Of a DNA stretch of 64,000 bases, positions 8,165 through 17,591 are shown in pieces. The notes beneath the pieces were generated by a model. That model was not told the DNA's origin, did no database searches, and saw only the letters and a list, made by a program, of their open reading frames with translations. The position numbers and the translations under genes were made by a program. How positions within the stretch are numbered: the stretch's first letter is position 1; each line of letters starts with the position of its first letter. The stretch is from Paenibacillus sp. BSR1-1 (GTDB lineage Bacteria; Bacillota; Bacilli; Bacillales; Cytobacillaceae): positions 558,001-622,000 of the forward strand of contig NZ_JAQMWQ010000001.1 in NCBI RefSeq assembly GCF_030403775.1, read 5' to 3'.

Positions 8165-9154
8165 TTAATAAATTAAATTGATAAATTCATCTTTTGAAAT
8201 TTTGCCAAAATAGTAGGTCGTATCAATGCCTATGAGAGCCTTATCTATTTCACTTTTATCATATCTAACACCTTTTAACATGTTTTCAAGATCACTAACA
8301 TCACCTACACCAAAAAAGTCGCCATAGATTTTGCAATTCTCAATCGTTCCTTTATTAACTTCCAAACGGACATCGATAGAACCAACAGGAAAGCGGTGTG
8401 AATGCTTCAGATTGAATTTTGGTGATTTCCCGAAGTTCCACTCCCAATTTTGGTAGCGTTCCTTTGAAAGTTGGTGAATTTTCTCCCAATCCTCTTCGGT
8501 AAGCACATACTCAGAAATTTCTTCGGCTCCTTCAAAAATATATGTTAGAATTAAGGAGCGAAATTCCTCAATCGTAATTTTTTCCGTTAGAAATTCAGAT
8601 ATATTGGCTACCCGGCTGCGGACAGATTTAATTCCCTTTGATTCAATCTTATCTTTCTTCACCTTTAGAGCAGAGACGACATGGTCCATTTCTGAATCAA
8701 ATAAAAGTGTTCCATGACTGAACATCCTGCCCTTTGTTGAAAATTGAGCATTTCCAGAAATCTTTCTACCTTCGACTTCAATATCATTTCTTCCGCTAAG
8801 CTCCGCATTTACCCCTAATTTTTGCAGTGCCCTAATAACGGGCTCAGTAAATTTACGGAAATTATGGAAGCTCTCCCCATCATCCTTCGTTATAAAACTA
8901 AAATTCAAGTTTCCTAGATCATGGTACACTGCGCCGCCGCCTGATAAACGTCGTACAACATGAATACCATTACCCTCAACATACTCAGTATTAATTTCTT
9001 CAATGGTGTTTTGATTCTTTCCAATAATGATGGAAGGTTCATTTATGTAAAATAGCAGGTATGTCTCATTAATATCAAGATTTTTCAGCGCATACTCTTC
9101 AATTGCAAGATTAATGCGTGGATCTGTTATACCTTTATTATTGATAAATAACAT
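8165..9154 (-). CDS. lplJ: Lipoate-protein ligase
   Basis: A 330-residue lipoate ligase that adenylates free lipoate and attaches it to lipoyl domains of E2/GcvH proteins. Seen: NLAIEEYAL, INEPSIIIGKNQNT, the RRLSGGGAVYHDLGNLNFSF core, GRNDIEVEGRKISGNAQ and FSHGTLLFD. The length matches B. subtilis LplJ (331). ATG at 9154 is behind AAGGGGGATC; the longer upstream extension has no SD and does not look like the family. It follows yhfI by 16 bases, so the two are probably co-transcribed. Confidence 0.93.
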   Translation of the reverse strand: MLFINNKGITDPRINLAIEEYALKNLDINETYLLFYINEPSIIIGKNQNTIEEINTEYVEGNGIHVVRRLSGGGAVYHDLGNLNFSFITKDDGESFHNFRKFTEPVIRALQKLGVNAELSGRNDIEVEGRKISGNAQFSTKGRMFSHGTLLFDSEMDHVVSALKVKKDKIESKGIKSVRSRVANISEFLTEKITIEEFRSLILTYIFEGAEEISEYVLTEEDWEKIHQLSKERYQNWEWNFGKSPKFNLKHSHRFPVGSIDVRLEVNKGTIENCKIYGDFFGVGDVSDLENMLKGVRYDKSEIDKALIGIDTTYYFGKISKDEFINLIY

Positions 9155-9170
9155 ACAAGTAAGATCCCCC

Positions 9171-9905
9171 TTATAGTGAAATAGTTTGGAATTCCTCTGC
9201 AAGTTTAATTATACCAGTAAATTCACCCGATGCTTCACTAAGTAAATCAGATAAATTTCCGTAATGCGGGAGGTGTGTAAGTATTAATTGCTTAACACCA
9301 GCATCGGCCGCTAGTCTGCCAGACTCCAGACTGTTCATATGGCCGGCTGACTTTCCATTTTGATGGCCATAAAAATTACACTCACACAATAAAACATCGG
9401 CACCTCGGCTAAACTCAATACATTCTTCTTTAAATGCACCATCAGCTGAATAAATAATAACCTTGCCGCCTGCCTCGATTCTCATCGCATAGCAGGGAAC
9501 CGGATGTTCGGTCTTTAAAAAGGAGATTTGAAAGGGTCCAACCGTGAGACTTTCAGCTGGATCGTATGGGATTCCTTTTGTTATGTTTTTATAGGTAAGC
9601 TTGGTAAATTCATATTGATCATAATGGTGTCCGTATATCGGCAGGGTTGGAAAATCTTTGTCTAAGAAACCTTGAATTAATCTCGCATGCTGCAGAACAC
9701 CAATATCCGCTATATGGTCAGGATGATAGTGAGAAATGATGACCGCATTAAGGTCTTCAGGCTCTATGACATTTTGCAATTTTGCAAGGACGCCGCTTCC
9801 ACAATCGATTAATAAATGAAAACCTTCGTGTTCAAGTAAATATCCAGAGCTTGCACCATTCTTCTTCGGGTAACCGCCCCAATATCCAATTATTGTTAGT
9901 TTCAT
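9171..9905 (-). CDS. yhfI: MBL-fold metallohydrolase YhfI
   Basis: A 244-residue metallo-beta-lactamase-fold hydrolase of the RNase Z-like branch. The metal-binding motif is HYHPDHIAD, preceded by LLIDCGSG, with further ligands in YSADGAF, CECNFYGH and LTHLPHYG. The substrate is unknown. The start MKLTIIGYWGGYPKKNG matches the YhfI N-terminus; ATG at 9905 follows GGAGGAG. First gene of a pair with lplJ. Confidence 0.88.
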   Translation of the reverse strand: MKLTIIGYWGGYPKKNGASSGYLLEHEGFHLLIDCGSGVLAKLQNVIEPEDLNAVIISHYHPDHIADIGVLQHARLIQGFLDKDFPTLPIYGHHYDQYEFTKLTYKNITKGIPYDPAESLTVGPFQISFLKTEHPVPCYAMRIEAGGKVIIYSADGAFKEECIEFSRGADVLLCECNFYGHQNGKSAGHMNSLESGRLAADAGVKQLILTHLPHYGNLSDLLSEASGEFTGIIKLAEEFQTISL

Positions 9906-9966
9906 TTCGAACTCCTCCATCAAATTAAACTAATTAACTATAATATACACCATCCTTTCACAAACA

Positions 9967-9999
9967 GAAAAACCAGCCGGATCATTGATATGGCTGGTC
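9967..9999 (-). terminator. Terminator of hemEHY operon
   Basis: Minus strand ACCAGCC / GGCTGGT with a 13-base loop, followed by TTTTTCTG, about 30 bases after the hemY stop. Confidence 0.7.
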
Positions 10000-10024
10000 T
10001 TAAATATAAAAAAGAAAGCTGTTA

Positions 10025-11467
10025 TCAGTAAACAGCCTCCTTAGATATTCCCTTTTCTTTTAAATATTCCAAAACGGATTTTACAGCTGCTTCTCCTTGG
10101 TCAATGCAATCAGGAACTCCTACACCCCCATAGGATGCACCAGCTAAAAACACTCCTGGAAGTTCTTCTTTCACATGAGCAAGAATGGTTTCAAGGCGCT
10201 GTTTATGGCCGACCGTGTATTGCGGCATGGAATTTTTCCAACGGGAAACAATTGCGAAGTCGGGCTTCATCGTTATTTTCATCGTCTTATTTAAATCGTC
10301 AAGAACGATCTTTGTAATTTGGTCATCCGAAAGATCAACAATTGTTTCGTCCCCAGCTCTGCCTACATAACAGCGGAGCAGTACTTTTCCTTTTGGAGTG
10401 GAATGGGCCCATTTTTTATGAGTCCATGTGCAGGCTGTTATAGAATAATCACCATTTCTAGAAACAACAAACCCTGTTCCATCGATATCTTGTTTAACAG
10501 CCTCTTCCGGAAAGGCCAAAGCAACAGTTGCAACCGATGTAGAGGGCACAGATTTAAAAGGTTCAAAAAAGGAATATTGTGAAAACATCATTTGCGTCAC
10601 TTGATGAGGTGTCGCCGCAATTATACAATCTGCATAAATGGTTTCCCCATTATTTAAATAAATTTCATATTGATTGTCAGTTTTCATGATTTTATCAACA
10701 CGGTGCCCTTTTAAAATTGATGCAGGGTCTAAGTTCGCTTCAATCGCTTCGGCAAACGATTGGAGACCGCTGACAAAAGTTAGAAATGCCCCTTTTGGTT
10801 TTTCGGTACTTACAGGTTTTTTTGGTTGAGCAGGAGTTGATTTTTTCATCCCTAGGATTAAACTACGGTATTTTTGCTCTACTTCATAAAATTGTGGAAA
10901 AGTTGACATTAAGCTTAATTGATCAATATCGCCGGCATAGATACCCGATAATAATGGCTCAATAAGATTCTCAACCACCTCATCGCCGAGCCTTCTTCTA
11001 AAAAACTCTCCTAAAGATTGGTCTTTCCCGCTTTCTGACCGTGGCAGAACAAAATCAGCTGCAGCTCTTAATTTGCCGGGAAGCGAAAATAGAGCTGACG
11101 TGATAAAAGGTCCAATTTCTGTTGGGATTCCCATAATCGACCCCCCCGGCATGGAATGAAGTCTTTCGTTTACTAAAACATAGGATTTTCCTGTGGAATT
11201 ATGGACTAATTGATCATCCATCCCCACTTCTTTTGCCAGCCTTATCATACTTGTCTTTCTTGCTAAAAAGGAATCTGGGCCTCTTTCAATCGTAAAGCCA
11301 TCCCTGACAACCGTTTGCAGCTTGCCTCCGAGACGGTGGGATGCTTCAACTAATATAATTTCGATAGGAAGTGATTGCTCCTTAGCTGCTTTTTGAAGGT
11401 AAAATGCTGACGTAAGCCCGGCAATTCCTCCCCCGATAATGACAACCTTTTGTTTATCTTCCGCCAC
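10025..11467 (-). CDS. hemY: Coproporphyrinogen III oxidase (HemY/CgoX)
   Basis: A 480-residue FAD flavoprotein that oxidises coproporphyrinogen III to coproporphyrin III in the Gram-positive haem pathway (older name protoporphyrinogen oxidase). The N-terminal dinucleotide fold is VVIIGGGIAGLTSAFYL; GPDSFLARK, SLGEFFRRRLGDEVVENLIEPLLSGIYAGDID and the C-terminal GVGVPDCIDQG are family hallmarks. GTG at 11467 has GAAGGTGA five bases upstream; a GTG three codons earlier lies within that SD. Last gene of hemEHY. Confidence 0.93.
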   Translation of the reverse strand: MAEDKQKVVIIGGGIAGLTSAFYLQKAAKEQSLPIEIILVEASHRLGGKLQTVVRDGFTIERGPDSFLARKTSMIRLAKEVGMDDQLVHNSTGKSYVLVNERLHSMPGGSIMGIPTEIGPFITSALFSLPGKLRAAADFVLPRSESGKDQSLGEFFRRRLGDEVVENLIEPLLSGIYAGDIDQLSLMSTFPQFYEVEQKYRSLILGMKKSTPAQPKKPVSTEKPKGAFLTFVSGLQSFAEAIEANLDPASILKGHRVDKIMKTDNQYEIYLNNGETIYADCIIAATPHQVTQMMFSQYSFFEPFKSVPSTSVATVALAFPEEAVKQDIDGTGFVVSRNGDYSITACTWTHKKWAHSTPKGKVLLRCYVGRAGDETIVDLSDDQITKIVLDDLNKTMKITMKPDFAIVSRWKNSMPQYTVGHKQRLETILAHVKEELPGVFLAGASYGGVGVPDCIDQGEAAVKSVLEYLKEKGISKEAVY

Positions 11468-11499
11468 GGACGTCACCTTCTTTCATTATATTTCCTATC

Positions 11500-12432
11500 C
11501 TACCGCTCCAATTCTTTAAGGACGACGCTGGAAACAGCATCAATAAACTCTTCTTTAGAATTGGGCATTTCAGCACGATAGTAGCGTACTCCTAATTCGT
11601 CAGTAACTGCTTTGCATTCGATATCGTTATCGTAAAGCACCTCAAGGTGATCACAGACAAAGCCGACAGGAGCAAATACGAATGCTTTATATTGATGTTC
11701 ATTAAATAATTCCCTTGTTAAATCCTGGACATCAGGCCCCAGCCACGGTTCCGGTGTATTTCCGGCACTTTGCCAGCCAATCACATAATTTTCAACACCT
11801 GTATGTTTCGCAATTAAATCCGCTGTTTCTTGCAGTTGTTTTGGATACGGGTCACCAAATTGCAAAATTTTCTCTGGCAGACTGTGTGCTGAAACGATTA
11901 GTATTGCTTGGTCTTTTTCTTCCTCGGGCATGGATTCAAATACTTGTGTTATCTTATCTACCCAATAATCGATAAATTTTGGTTCTTGATACCAGCTTTC
12001 TATGGTTTTAATTTTAAGGTTTCCTAATTTTGCTGCTTCTTCAACGGCTCGTCCATTGTAGGATTGTACACTGAAGGTTGAAAAATGCGGGGCAAGGACA
12101 ATACTAATCGCTTCTTCAATTCCATCTTCATGCATTTGTTTAACAGCATCCTCAATAAATGGGTCGATATGCTTCAATCCCAGATACATTTTAAATTCGA
12201 TTTCATCCTGGATTCTATTCAAATGCGCTTCAAGCTTCTTCGCTTGTTCTAGAGTTATTTTGGCTAATGGAGAGATGCCTCCAATTGCTTCATAGCGATT
12301 GCGAAGGTCTTCAAGCATTGCATCAGTTGGTTTCCGGCCATGTCGAATATGGGTATAATATCTCTCTAAATCATCTAATTTATATGGGGTACCGTATGCC
12401 ATTACTAGCAGCCCGATTTTCTTCTTTGTCAT
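11500..12432 (-). CDS. hemH: Coproporphyrin ferrochelatase (HemH/CpfC)
   Basis: A 310-residue cytoplasmic chelatase that inserts ferrous iron into coproporphyrin III. It starts [21 protein letters not shown]. The conserved catalytic histidine lies in [14 protein letters not shown], and the [21 protein letters not shown] block carries the conserved acidic/metal site. The length is that of the Firmicute enzymes. The ATG follows GAGGTGCGAAC. It is the middle gene of hemEHY; hemY starts 33 bases after its stop. Confidence 0.95.
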   Translation of the reverse strand: MTKKKIGLLVMAYGTPYKLDDLERYYTHIRHGRKPTDAMLEDLRNRYEAIGGISPLAKITLEQAKKLEAHLNRIQDEIEFKMYLGLKHIDPFIEDAVKQMHEDGIEEAISIVLAPHFSTFSVQSYNGRAVEEAAKLGNLKIKTIESWYQEPKFIDYWVDKITQVFESMPEEEKDQAILIVSAHSLPEKILQFGDPYPKQLQETADLIAKHTGVENYVIGWQSAGNTPEPWLGPDVQDLTRELFNEHQYKAFVFAPVGFVCDHLEVLYDNDIECKAVTDELGVRYYRAEMPNSKEEFIDAVSSVVLKELER

Positions 12433-12540
12433 GTTCGCACCTCATTTTTAAGTCTTTACAGTTTCTCCGGTGATGGAGGTATCACTTTATTGTGCCAAAA
12501 AATTGGACGACTTACCAATCTTAACACTTAACCGTGAGTC

Positions 12541-13587
12541 CTATCGACTTAATTTTGATGCTGAATACTCATGGATAAATGAAGTTAATTTCTTCAATGT
12601 TTCCGGGTTGACAGAAGGGAATACTCCATGACCTAAATTAAAGATGTATCCATCCTGATCCATGCCTTGGTCTAAGATCGCTTTAGCTCTTTCCTCAATG
12701 ACTTCCCAAGGAGCAAGCAAAATAGCAGGGTCAAGATTTCCTTGTACGGTTTTATGAATACCCAACTCTCTAGCCTGTCTGATCGGCAAGCGCCAATCTA
12801 AACCAACAACGTCGAGTGGAAGATCATTCCATTCTAATGCCAGATGACTTGCCCCGACACCAAACATGATCAATGGAACATTTTCTTCTTTTAATGAAGT
12901 AAAGATTCTATTCATTACTGGTTTGATGAAGTAACGATAATCTTCTACATTCAGGGCACCTACCCAAGAATCGAATATTTGGATCGCTTTTGCCCCCGCT
13001 TTTATTTGAGACTTCACATATGTAATGGTCATATCACCTAGCTTATCCATTAAGGCGAACCAAGCTTTTGGCTCCGTATACATAAAGGCTTTTGTTTTGT
13101 TATAGTTCTTCGATGGGCCGCCTTCAATCATATAGCTGGCTAGGGTGAATGGTGCACCTGAAAAACCAATTAATGGCACGGATAATTGTTCAGTTGTCAG
13201 TAATTTGATGGTTTCGAGCACATAGGGAACGTCTTCCTCAGGATTTATTTCGCCTAGTTTCTCTACATCGGCTAAAGAACGGATTGGATTGTCAATCACT
13301 GGTCCAATTCCACCCTTTATTTCTACCTGCATTCCGATCGCCGGAAGGGGTGTCATGATATCTTTATATAGAATTGCTGCGTCGACGTTGTATTGCTCAA
13401 CCGGCAAACGCGTTACATACGCACATAGCTCTGGCTGATGCGTTATTTCAAATAACGAATACTTTTCTTTAATTTCTCGATATTCTGGCTGGGACCTGCC
13501 TGCCTGCCGCATATACCATACTGGAACGTAGTCGGTCTTCTCCCCTTTTGCAGCTTTTAAAAATGTTTCATTAATCGGTCTGGTCAT
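12541..13587 (-). CDS. hemE: Uroporphyrinogen decarboxylase
   Basis: A 348-residue TIM-barrel decarboxylase converting uroporphyrinogen III to coproporphyrinogen III. Signatures: [19 protein letters not shown] near the N-terminus (active-site Arg cluster) and [25 protein letters not shown] at 13587 is behind AAAGGTGGAC; a longer reading frame adds nine residues without an SD. First gene of the operon, 108 bp before hemH. HemZ, another haem-pathway enzyme, lies at 36080. Confidence 0.95.
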   Translation of the reverse strand: MTRPINETFLKAAKGEKTDYVPVWYMRQAGRSQPEYREIKEKYSLFEITHQPELCAYVTRLPVEQYNVDAAILYKDIMTPLPAIGMQVEIKGGIGPVIDNPIRSLADVEKLGEINPEEDVPYVLETIKLLTTEQLSVPLIGFSGAPFTLASYMIEGGPSKNYNKTKAFMYTEPKAWFALMDKLGDMTITYVKSQIKAGAKAIQIFDSWVGALNVEDYRYFIKPVMNRIFTSLKEENVPLIMFGVGASHLALEWNDLPLDVVGLDWRLPIRQARELGIHKTVQGNLDPAILLAPWEVIEERAKAILDQGMDQDGYIFNLGHGVFPSVNPETLKKLTSFIHEYSASKLSR

Positions 13588-13751
13588 AAAAAAAAGTCCA
13601 CCTTTCAAAGACATGTCTGTTTTCCATTTTAATATATATTGGAGGATTTTAAAAACTTTCTAATATATAGACTTTCTTCACTATATCTATTAATTCTATT
13701 TCTGTATAGATAACGTGCATATCTGTCAAAAAAAAGTCGTTTTTTACGTTT
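13588..13751. other. hemE upstream region
   Basis: AT-rich sequence between hemE and the degenerate repeat at 13752. No gene is supported; the hemE promoter should be here but I could not single out a convincing one. Confidence 0.4.
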
Positions 13752-13874
13752 GGTTCTGTTAAACATGATTGTTGATTTGCGTTCCAGTCGCTTTTCTTCT
13801 GCGGGCGAGCAGGAGTCTTCGCGCCACCCACTCCAATCAACAGTGTTAATATTCAATCAGGCCTTTAATTCAGC
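13752..13874. repeat. Degenerate, internally deleted copy of repeat family A
   Basis: Reads GGTTCTGTTAAAC...GTTGATTTGCGTTCC...CTCCAATCAAC...CCTTTAATTCAGC, parallel to the full element at 39075-39259 (GGCTGTGTTAAAC...GTTGATTTCCGCTCC...CTCCAATCAAC...CTTTAACACAGCC). The central GC-rich hairpin is missing. Reading frames through it are not genes. Confidence 0.7.
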
Positions 13875-13995
13875 TTTACGTTTAAATTATAGGAAAGAAT
13901 TTTTTAATCCCTTTCACCACTTTGGGTGTTTTTCATATTCTGTATTACATCCAACAGGGCAAGAGCCCAGTGGATAAAAGAAGGGGGGTAATTAT

Positions 13996-15393
13996 ATGAT
14001 TGTTGAGCTTACCGCTCTCCATTGGATTTATGTTGTCTTTATTGCACTAATAATCGGATTCATGGTGATGAGAAGGGATACAACCATTGTTTGTATTGCT
14101 GGGATATTCTTAATCGCCCTTACTGCCACTGGCAGTTTAAGTCATTCCATTAGCAGTATTTTCAACAGTTTTAGTTATGCCATTACAGAATTATTGTCTA
14201 CTATTCTCGTTATTTCCATTATTGTTGCCATGAGTAACACCTTAACCTCGACAGGGATTAATGCTGTCATGATTTCACCTTTTAGAAAGTTAATTCGCAA
14301 CCCTACCCTTGCTTATTGGACCATTGGTATTCTGATGATGGTCATATCCTGGTTCTTCTGGCCATCCCCTGCAGTTGCCCTCATCGGAGCTGTTCTTCTG
14401 CCAGTCGCTTATGAAGCTGGTTTGCCTGCATTGGGCACAGCCATGGCAATGAACTTGTTCGGTCATGGGATTGCTTTATCTGGGGATTTCGTGATTCAGG
14501 CTGCTCCAAAGCTAACTTCAGATGCAGCAGGTATTCCAATCCAAGATGTTATTAATGCCAGCGTTCCTTTAGTTTTCACAATGGGGATTGTTACAACCGT
14601 TGCGGCATACTTCTTTTTAAGGAGAGATATGAAGCGGGGCGTCCTAAAAATAACGGACTCTGTCATCCAAGACAATCATGTGGAAGAAATCAATCAGCCA
14701 GAACTTTTATCAGTTGCCCAAAAACGTTTCTTCGCTATTTTAGTTCCTTTATTATTTGCTGCTGATGTGGCCGCTATGACTATGTTAGATTTAACTGGCG
14801 GCGATGCAACCGCGTTAATTGGCGGAACCTCCATCCTCATTTTATTGTTAATCACATTAACGAGCCATAAAAATAAGGGGCTTGAAAAAACGACTCAATA
14901 TTTAATTGAAGGATTCACATTTGGGTTTAAAGTGTTTGGCCCTGTTATTCCAATTGCTGCTTTCTTCTATTTAGGCGATGCCGGTTTTGGCAAAATTATC
15001 GGTGATTTCTTACCGAAAGCTTCACAAGGAATCGTCAACGATTTGGGTGTTGCTCTTGCCAATGTTGTGCCATTGAGTAAAGAAGTAGGAGCAGTTACAT
15101 TAACTGCAGTTGGGGCAATTACTGGATTAGATGGTTCAGGATTCTCTGGGATTTCTCTAGCTGGTTCAGTTGCCGCACTATTTGGCGCAGCCATCGGCAA
15201 AGGTATTGCTACTTTGACGGCACTTGGGCAAATTGCAGCGATTTGGGTAGGCGGCGGAGTACTCGTACCATGGGCGCTAATCCCAGCGGCCGCCATTTGT
15301 AAAGTAGATCCATTCGACTTAGCCAGACGAAACCTTGTCCCAGTATGCATTGGTCTTGTTGTCACAACGATAGTTGCTATGTTTTTAATCTAA
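13996..15393 (+). CDS. yhfA: YhfA-type multi-pass permease
   Basis: A 465-residue membrane protein with about 11-12 hydrophobic segments, a cytosolic loop near residues 215-245 (RRDMKRGVLKITDSVIQD) and Gly/Ala-rich helices towards the C-terminus. It resembles B. subtilis YhfA, annotated as a possible antiporter or carboxylate/ion permease; the substrate is unknown. The ATG is behind AAGGGGGG. It is divergent from hemE. The left end of a 103-bp inverted-repeat element coincides with its stop codon, so the final residues may have been set by that insertion. Confidence 0.75.
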   Translation: MIVELTALHWIYVVFIALIIGFMVMRRDTTIVCIAGIFLIALTATGSLSHSISSIFNSFSYAITELLSTILVISIIVAMSNTLTSTGINAVMISPFRKLIRNPTLAYWTIGILMMVISWFFWPSPAVALIGAVLLPVAYEAGLPALGTAMAMNLFGHGIALSGDFVIQAAPKLTSDAAGIPIQDVINASVPLVFTMGIVTTVAAYFFLRRDMKRGVLKITDSVIQDNHVEEINQPELLSVAQKRFFAILVPLLFAADVAAMTMLDLTGGDATALIGGTSILILLLITLTSHKNKGLEKTTQYLIEGFTFGFKVFGPVIPIAAFFYLGDAGFGKIIGDFLPKASQGIVNDLGVALANVVPLSKEVGAVTLTAVGAITGLDGSGFSGISLAGSVAALFGAAIGKGIATLTALGQIAAIWVGGGVLVPWALIPAAAICKVDPFDLARRNLVPVCIGLVVTTIVAMFLI

Positions 15394-15495
15394 GGCTATT
15401 TTCGCAAAGATTATTGGTTTTCGTATTGGTTCATCAACCCGTATAACATGATTCTTCGTTGCATCTTTTCGTAAGAACTTTTGCGAAAATTGCCT
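15393..15495. repeat. MITE-like element, family B, copy 1
   Basis: A 103-bp element with terminal inverted repeats AGGCTATTTTCGCAAA and (reverse complement of the right end) AGGCAATTTTCGCAAA. An equally long copy at 61505-61607 is inverted and matches at about 92 of 103 positions by eye. No coding capacity. Confidence 0.85.
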
Positions 15496-15565
15496 GGATA
15501 CTATGTAAATGAGGCTTAATATGTTCTATAAGCAACTAAGTATACGAAAAGAGCCTACTCTAAAC

Positions 15566-15606
15566 AAATAACTAGAGGCAGAATTTTATTCTGCCTCTAG
15601 TTATTT
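15566..15606. terminator. Bidirectional terminator (PAP2 gene side)
   Basis: AAATAACTAGAGGCAGAAT pairs with ATTCTGCCTCTAGTTATTT, a long stem with a tiny loop. It lies at the end of the leftward PAP2 gene. Confidence 0.85.
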
Positions 15607-16236
15607 TACTCGCTTTTTAAAATATTTATAGATTAATAGTGAGAAAAACACCCATATGTACCCTAAAGCATATCCGCCTAATACATCAGAAGGGTAATGA
15701 ACTTGCAAAATGATTCTGCTCGCCCCTATTAAAAGAAGTAAAATGGCGGCAGCACAGATTATAATGATCTTCACAGTTTTTGATTTGGCTGCTTCCATTA
15801 AAAGATAAGCAATTAAAAAATAAACAATCATCCCCACCATCGCATGCCCGCTTGGATAGCTGTAACTTTTTACTTGGACAAGATGCTCCAGGTCAGGTCT
15901 TGGCCGGTCAAAAAGGTTTTTTAGAAGATTACTAGCTTCATTACCTAAAGCTACTGACAGAGAAAAAACAGCAGCGCCCAAATAGTTTCTTTTCTTCAGT
16001 AATAACCAGGCAAGAGTTAGTACGGCAACAACCCCGATCCCTTTTTTATCGCCCATTTCTGTTATCTGAACAAAAAAGGGAATAACTGAATCAGGGACAT
16101 GGGCTGCCCAGCCTGCCACGGTGTTATCAATTAAAAATAGACTGTTTAATGCAACTTTAATGGAGGTGTATAACGTGATTAACACAGCGAGGATGATAAA
16201 TGTATAAGAATAATTCCATTTATTTTTCAGATCCAT
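15601..16236 (-). CDS. PAP2-family membrane phosphatase
   Basis: A 211-residue protein with about six membrane helices and the full tripartite phosphatase signature: KNLFDRPRPD, SYPSGHAMVG and SRIILQVHYPSDVLGG, carrying the conserved Lys/Arg, His and His/Asp residues. Likely dephosphorylates a lipid pyrophosphate or phosphatidate (undecaprenyl-PP or PgpB-like activity) on the outer membrane face; the exact substrate cannot be told. The SD is weak (AAAGGG, about ten bases before the ATG). Single gene. Confidence 0.88.
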   Translation of the reverse strand: MDLKNKWNYSYTFIILAVLITLYTSIKVALNSLFLIDNTVAGWAAHVPDSVIPFFVQITEMGDKKGIGVVAVLTLAWLLLKKRNYLGAAVFSLSVALGNEASNLLKNLFDRPRPDLEHLVQVKSYSYPSGHAMVGMIVYFLIAYLLMEAAKSKTVKIIIICAAAILLLLIGASRIILQVHYPSDVLGGYALGYIWVFFSLLIYKYFKKRVK

Positions 16237-16375
16237 TTCGCAAAACCCTTTCTTACTAGTTAAATTACTTTTAAAAGTATAATGAAAGAAGACATAAAAA
16301 TCTACATTTCAAGCAAAAAATGTTAAAATAGTTTGAAAATACATTCTTAATAATCAAAGGTTTTGGGGGTTACAT

Positions 16376-17548
16376 ATGTTAAATACACTTTTTGCTAAAT
16401 TAGAAAACTATTATGATGAAATGGTCTCGATTCGAAGGCACATGCACCAGCATCCAGAACTTTCCTTTGAAGAATATGAAACAGCAAAATTTATTAAATC
16501 CTTTTATGAAAATTTAAATATTGAAGTAGAAGGGAATATTGGCGGAAATGGTGTGGTGGCAAGGATTTATGGGAAAAGACCTGGTAAAACTGTAGCACTT
16601 AGAGCTGACTTCGATGCCCTGCCAATTCAGGACGAAAAGGATGTCCCCTACAAGTCATTAGTACCTGGCGTGATGCACGCTTGTGGACATGACGGTCACA
16701 CCGCTACTCTCCTAGTACTGGCGAAAGCCTTAAATGAATTAAAAGATGAACTTGTAGGAAACTACGTCTTTATTCACCAGCATGCCGAAGAATATGCACC
16801 GGGCGGGGCGAAATCAATGATTGAGGCAGGATGTCTAAGGGGAGTAGATGTCATTTTCGGAACACATTTATGGGCAGGTGAACAGACAGGGAAGATTCAG
16901 TATCGAACTGGACCAATTATGGCAGCAGCTGACAGGTTTGAAATTGATATTCAAGGAAAAGGTGGACATGGAGCCCAGCCTCATAAAACGAAGGATGCTA
17001 TCGTTACTGCCTCACAGCTTGTATTAAATTTACAACAAATCGTCAGCCGCAAGGTTAATCCGGTTGAATCCGCTGTTGTAACAGTTGGCTCATTTACGGC
17101 TCAAAATGCTTTTAATGTCATTGCAGATAAAGCAAAACTGATTGGTACAGTCCGCACGTTTAATGAAGATGTCCGCCAGTTTATCGAGGATGAAATGAAA
17201 CGAATTATACATGGTACATGTTATTTGTCGGATTGCGGTTATGAATATCATTATTTCAGAGGATACCCTGCGGTCGTAAATCATGCAAATGAAACAGAAT
17301 TTTTAATTTCATGTGCTCAAGATGTACCTGAGGTTGTAACTATTGAAGAAACCGAACCTCAAATGGGCGGCGAGGACTTCGCCTATTATTTACAGGAAAT
17401 TCCGGGTACATTCTTTTATACTGGAGCGAAACCAGTAAAGGATGATGCCGGTTACCCGCATCACCATCCTAAATTTGATATAGATGAAAAAGCGATGCTA
17501 ATTGCCGCGAAAACACTCGGAACTGCCGCATTAAAATTTCAGAAATAA
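16376..17548 (+). CDS. yhaA: M20-family amidohydrolase (YhaA type)
   Basis: A 390-residue zinc peptidase/amidohydrolase. Metal-binding residues are in RRHMHQHPELSFEE, MHACGHDGHTATLL, HQHAEEYAPGG, GTHLWAG and the C-terminal MGGEDFAYYLQEIPG. The family includes N-acyl-amino-acid and indole-acetyl-amino-acid hydrolases; the exact substrate is unknown. A dimerisation/lid domain occupies roughly residues 180-300. The ATG follows GGGGGTTACAT. Single gene with a strong terminator shared with ecsC. Confidence 0.9.
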   Translation: MLNTLFAKLENYYDEMVSIRRHMHQHPELSFEEYETAKFIKSFYENLNIEVEGNIGGNGVVARIYGKRPGKTVALRADFDALPIQDEKDVPYKSLVPGVMHACGHDGHTATLLVLAKALNELKDELVGNYVFIHQHAEEYAPGGAKSMIEAGCLRGVDVIFGTHLWAGEQTGKIQYRTGPIMAAADRFEIDIQGKGGHGAQPHKTKDAIVTASQLVLNLQQIVSRKVNPVESAVVTVGSFTAQNAFNVIADKAKLIGTVRTFNEDVRQFIEDEMKRIIHGTCYLSDCGYEYHYFRGYPAVVNHANETEFLISCAQDVPEVVTIEETEPQMGGEDFAYYLQEIPGTFFYTGAKPVKDDAGYPHHHPKFDIDEKAMLIAAKTLGTAALKFQK

Positions 17549-17555
17549 TTAAAAC

Positions 17556-17591
17556 GAAACCCCTGAACAATTTATAGTTCAGGGGCTTTTT
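17556..17591. terminator. Bidirectional terminator between yhaA and ecsC
   Basis: CCCCTGAAC / GTTCAGGGG stem flanked by A-rich and T-rich arms, between convergent genes. Confidence 0.85.

Noticed and set aside
13629..13856. Leftward reading frames of 63-75 codons
   Set aside because: They run through the decayed family A repeat, have no SD, and are arginine/lysine-rich products typical of such repeats.
14967..15365. Long leftward frame opposite yhfA
   Set aside because: A shadow of a real rightward membrane-protein gene; no SD and proline/alanine-rich product.
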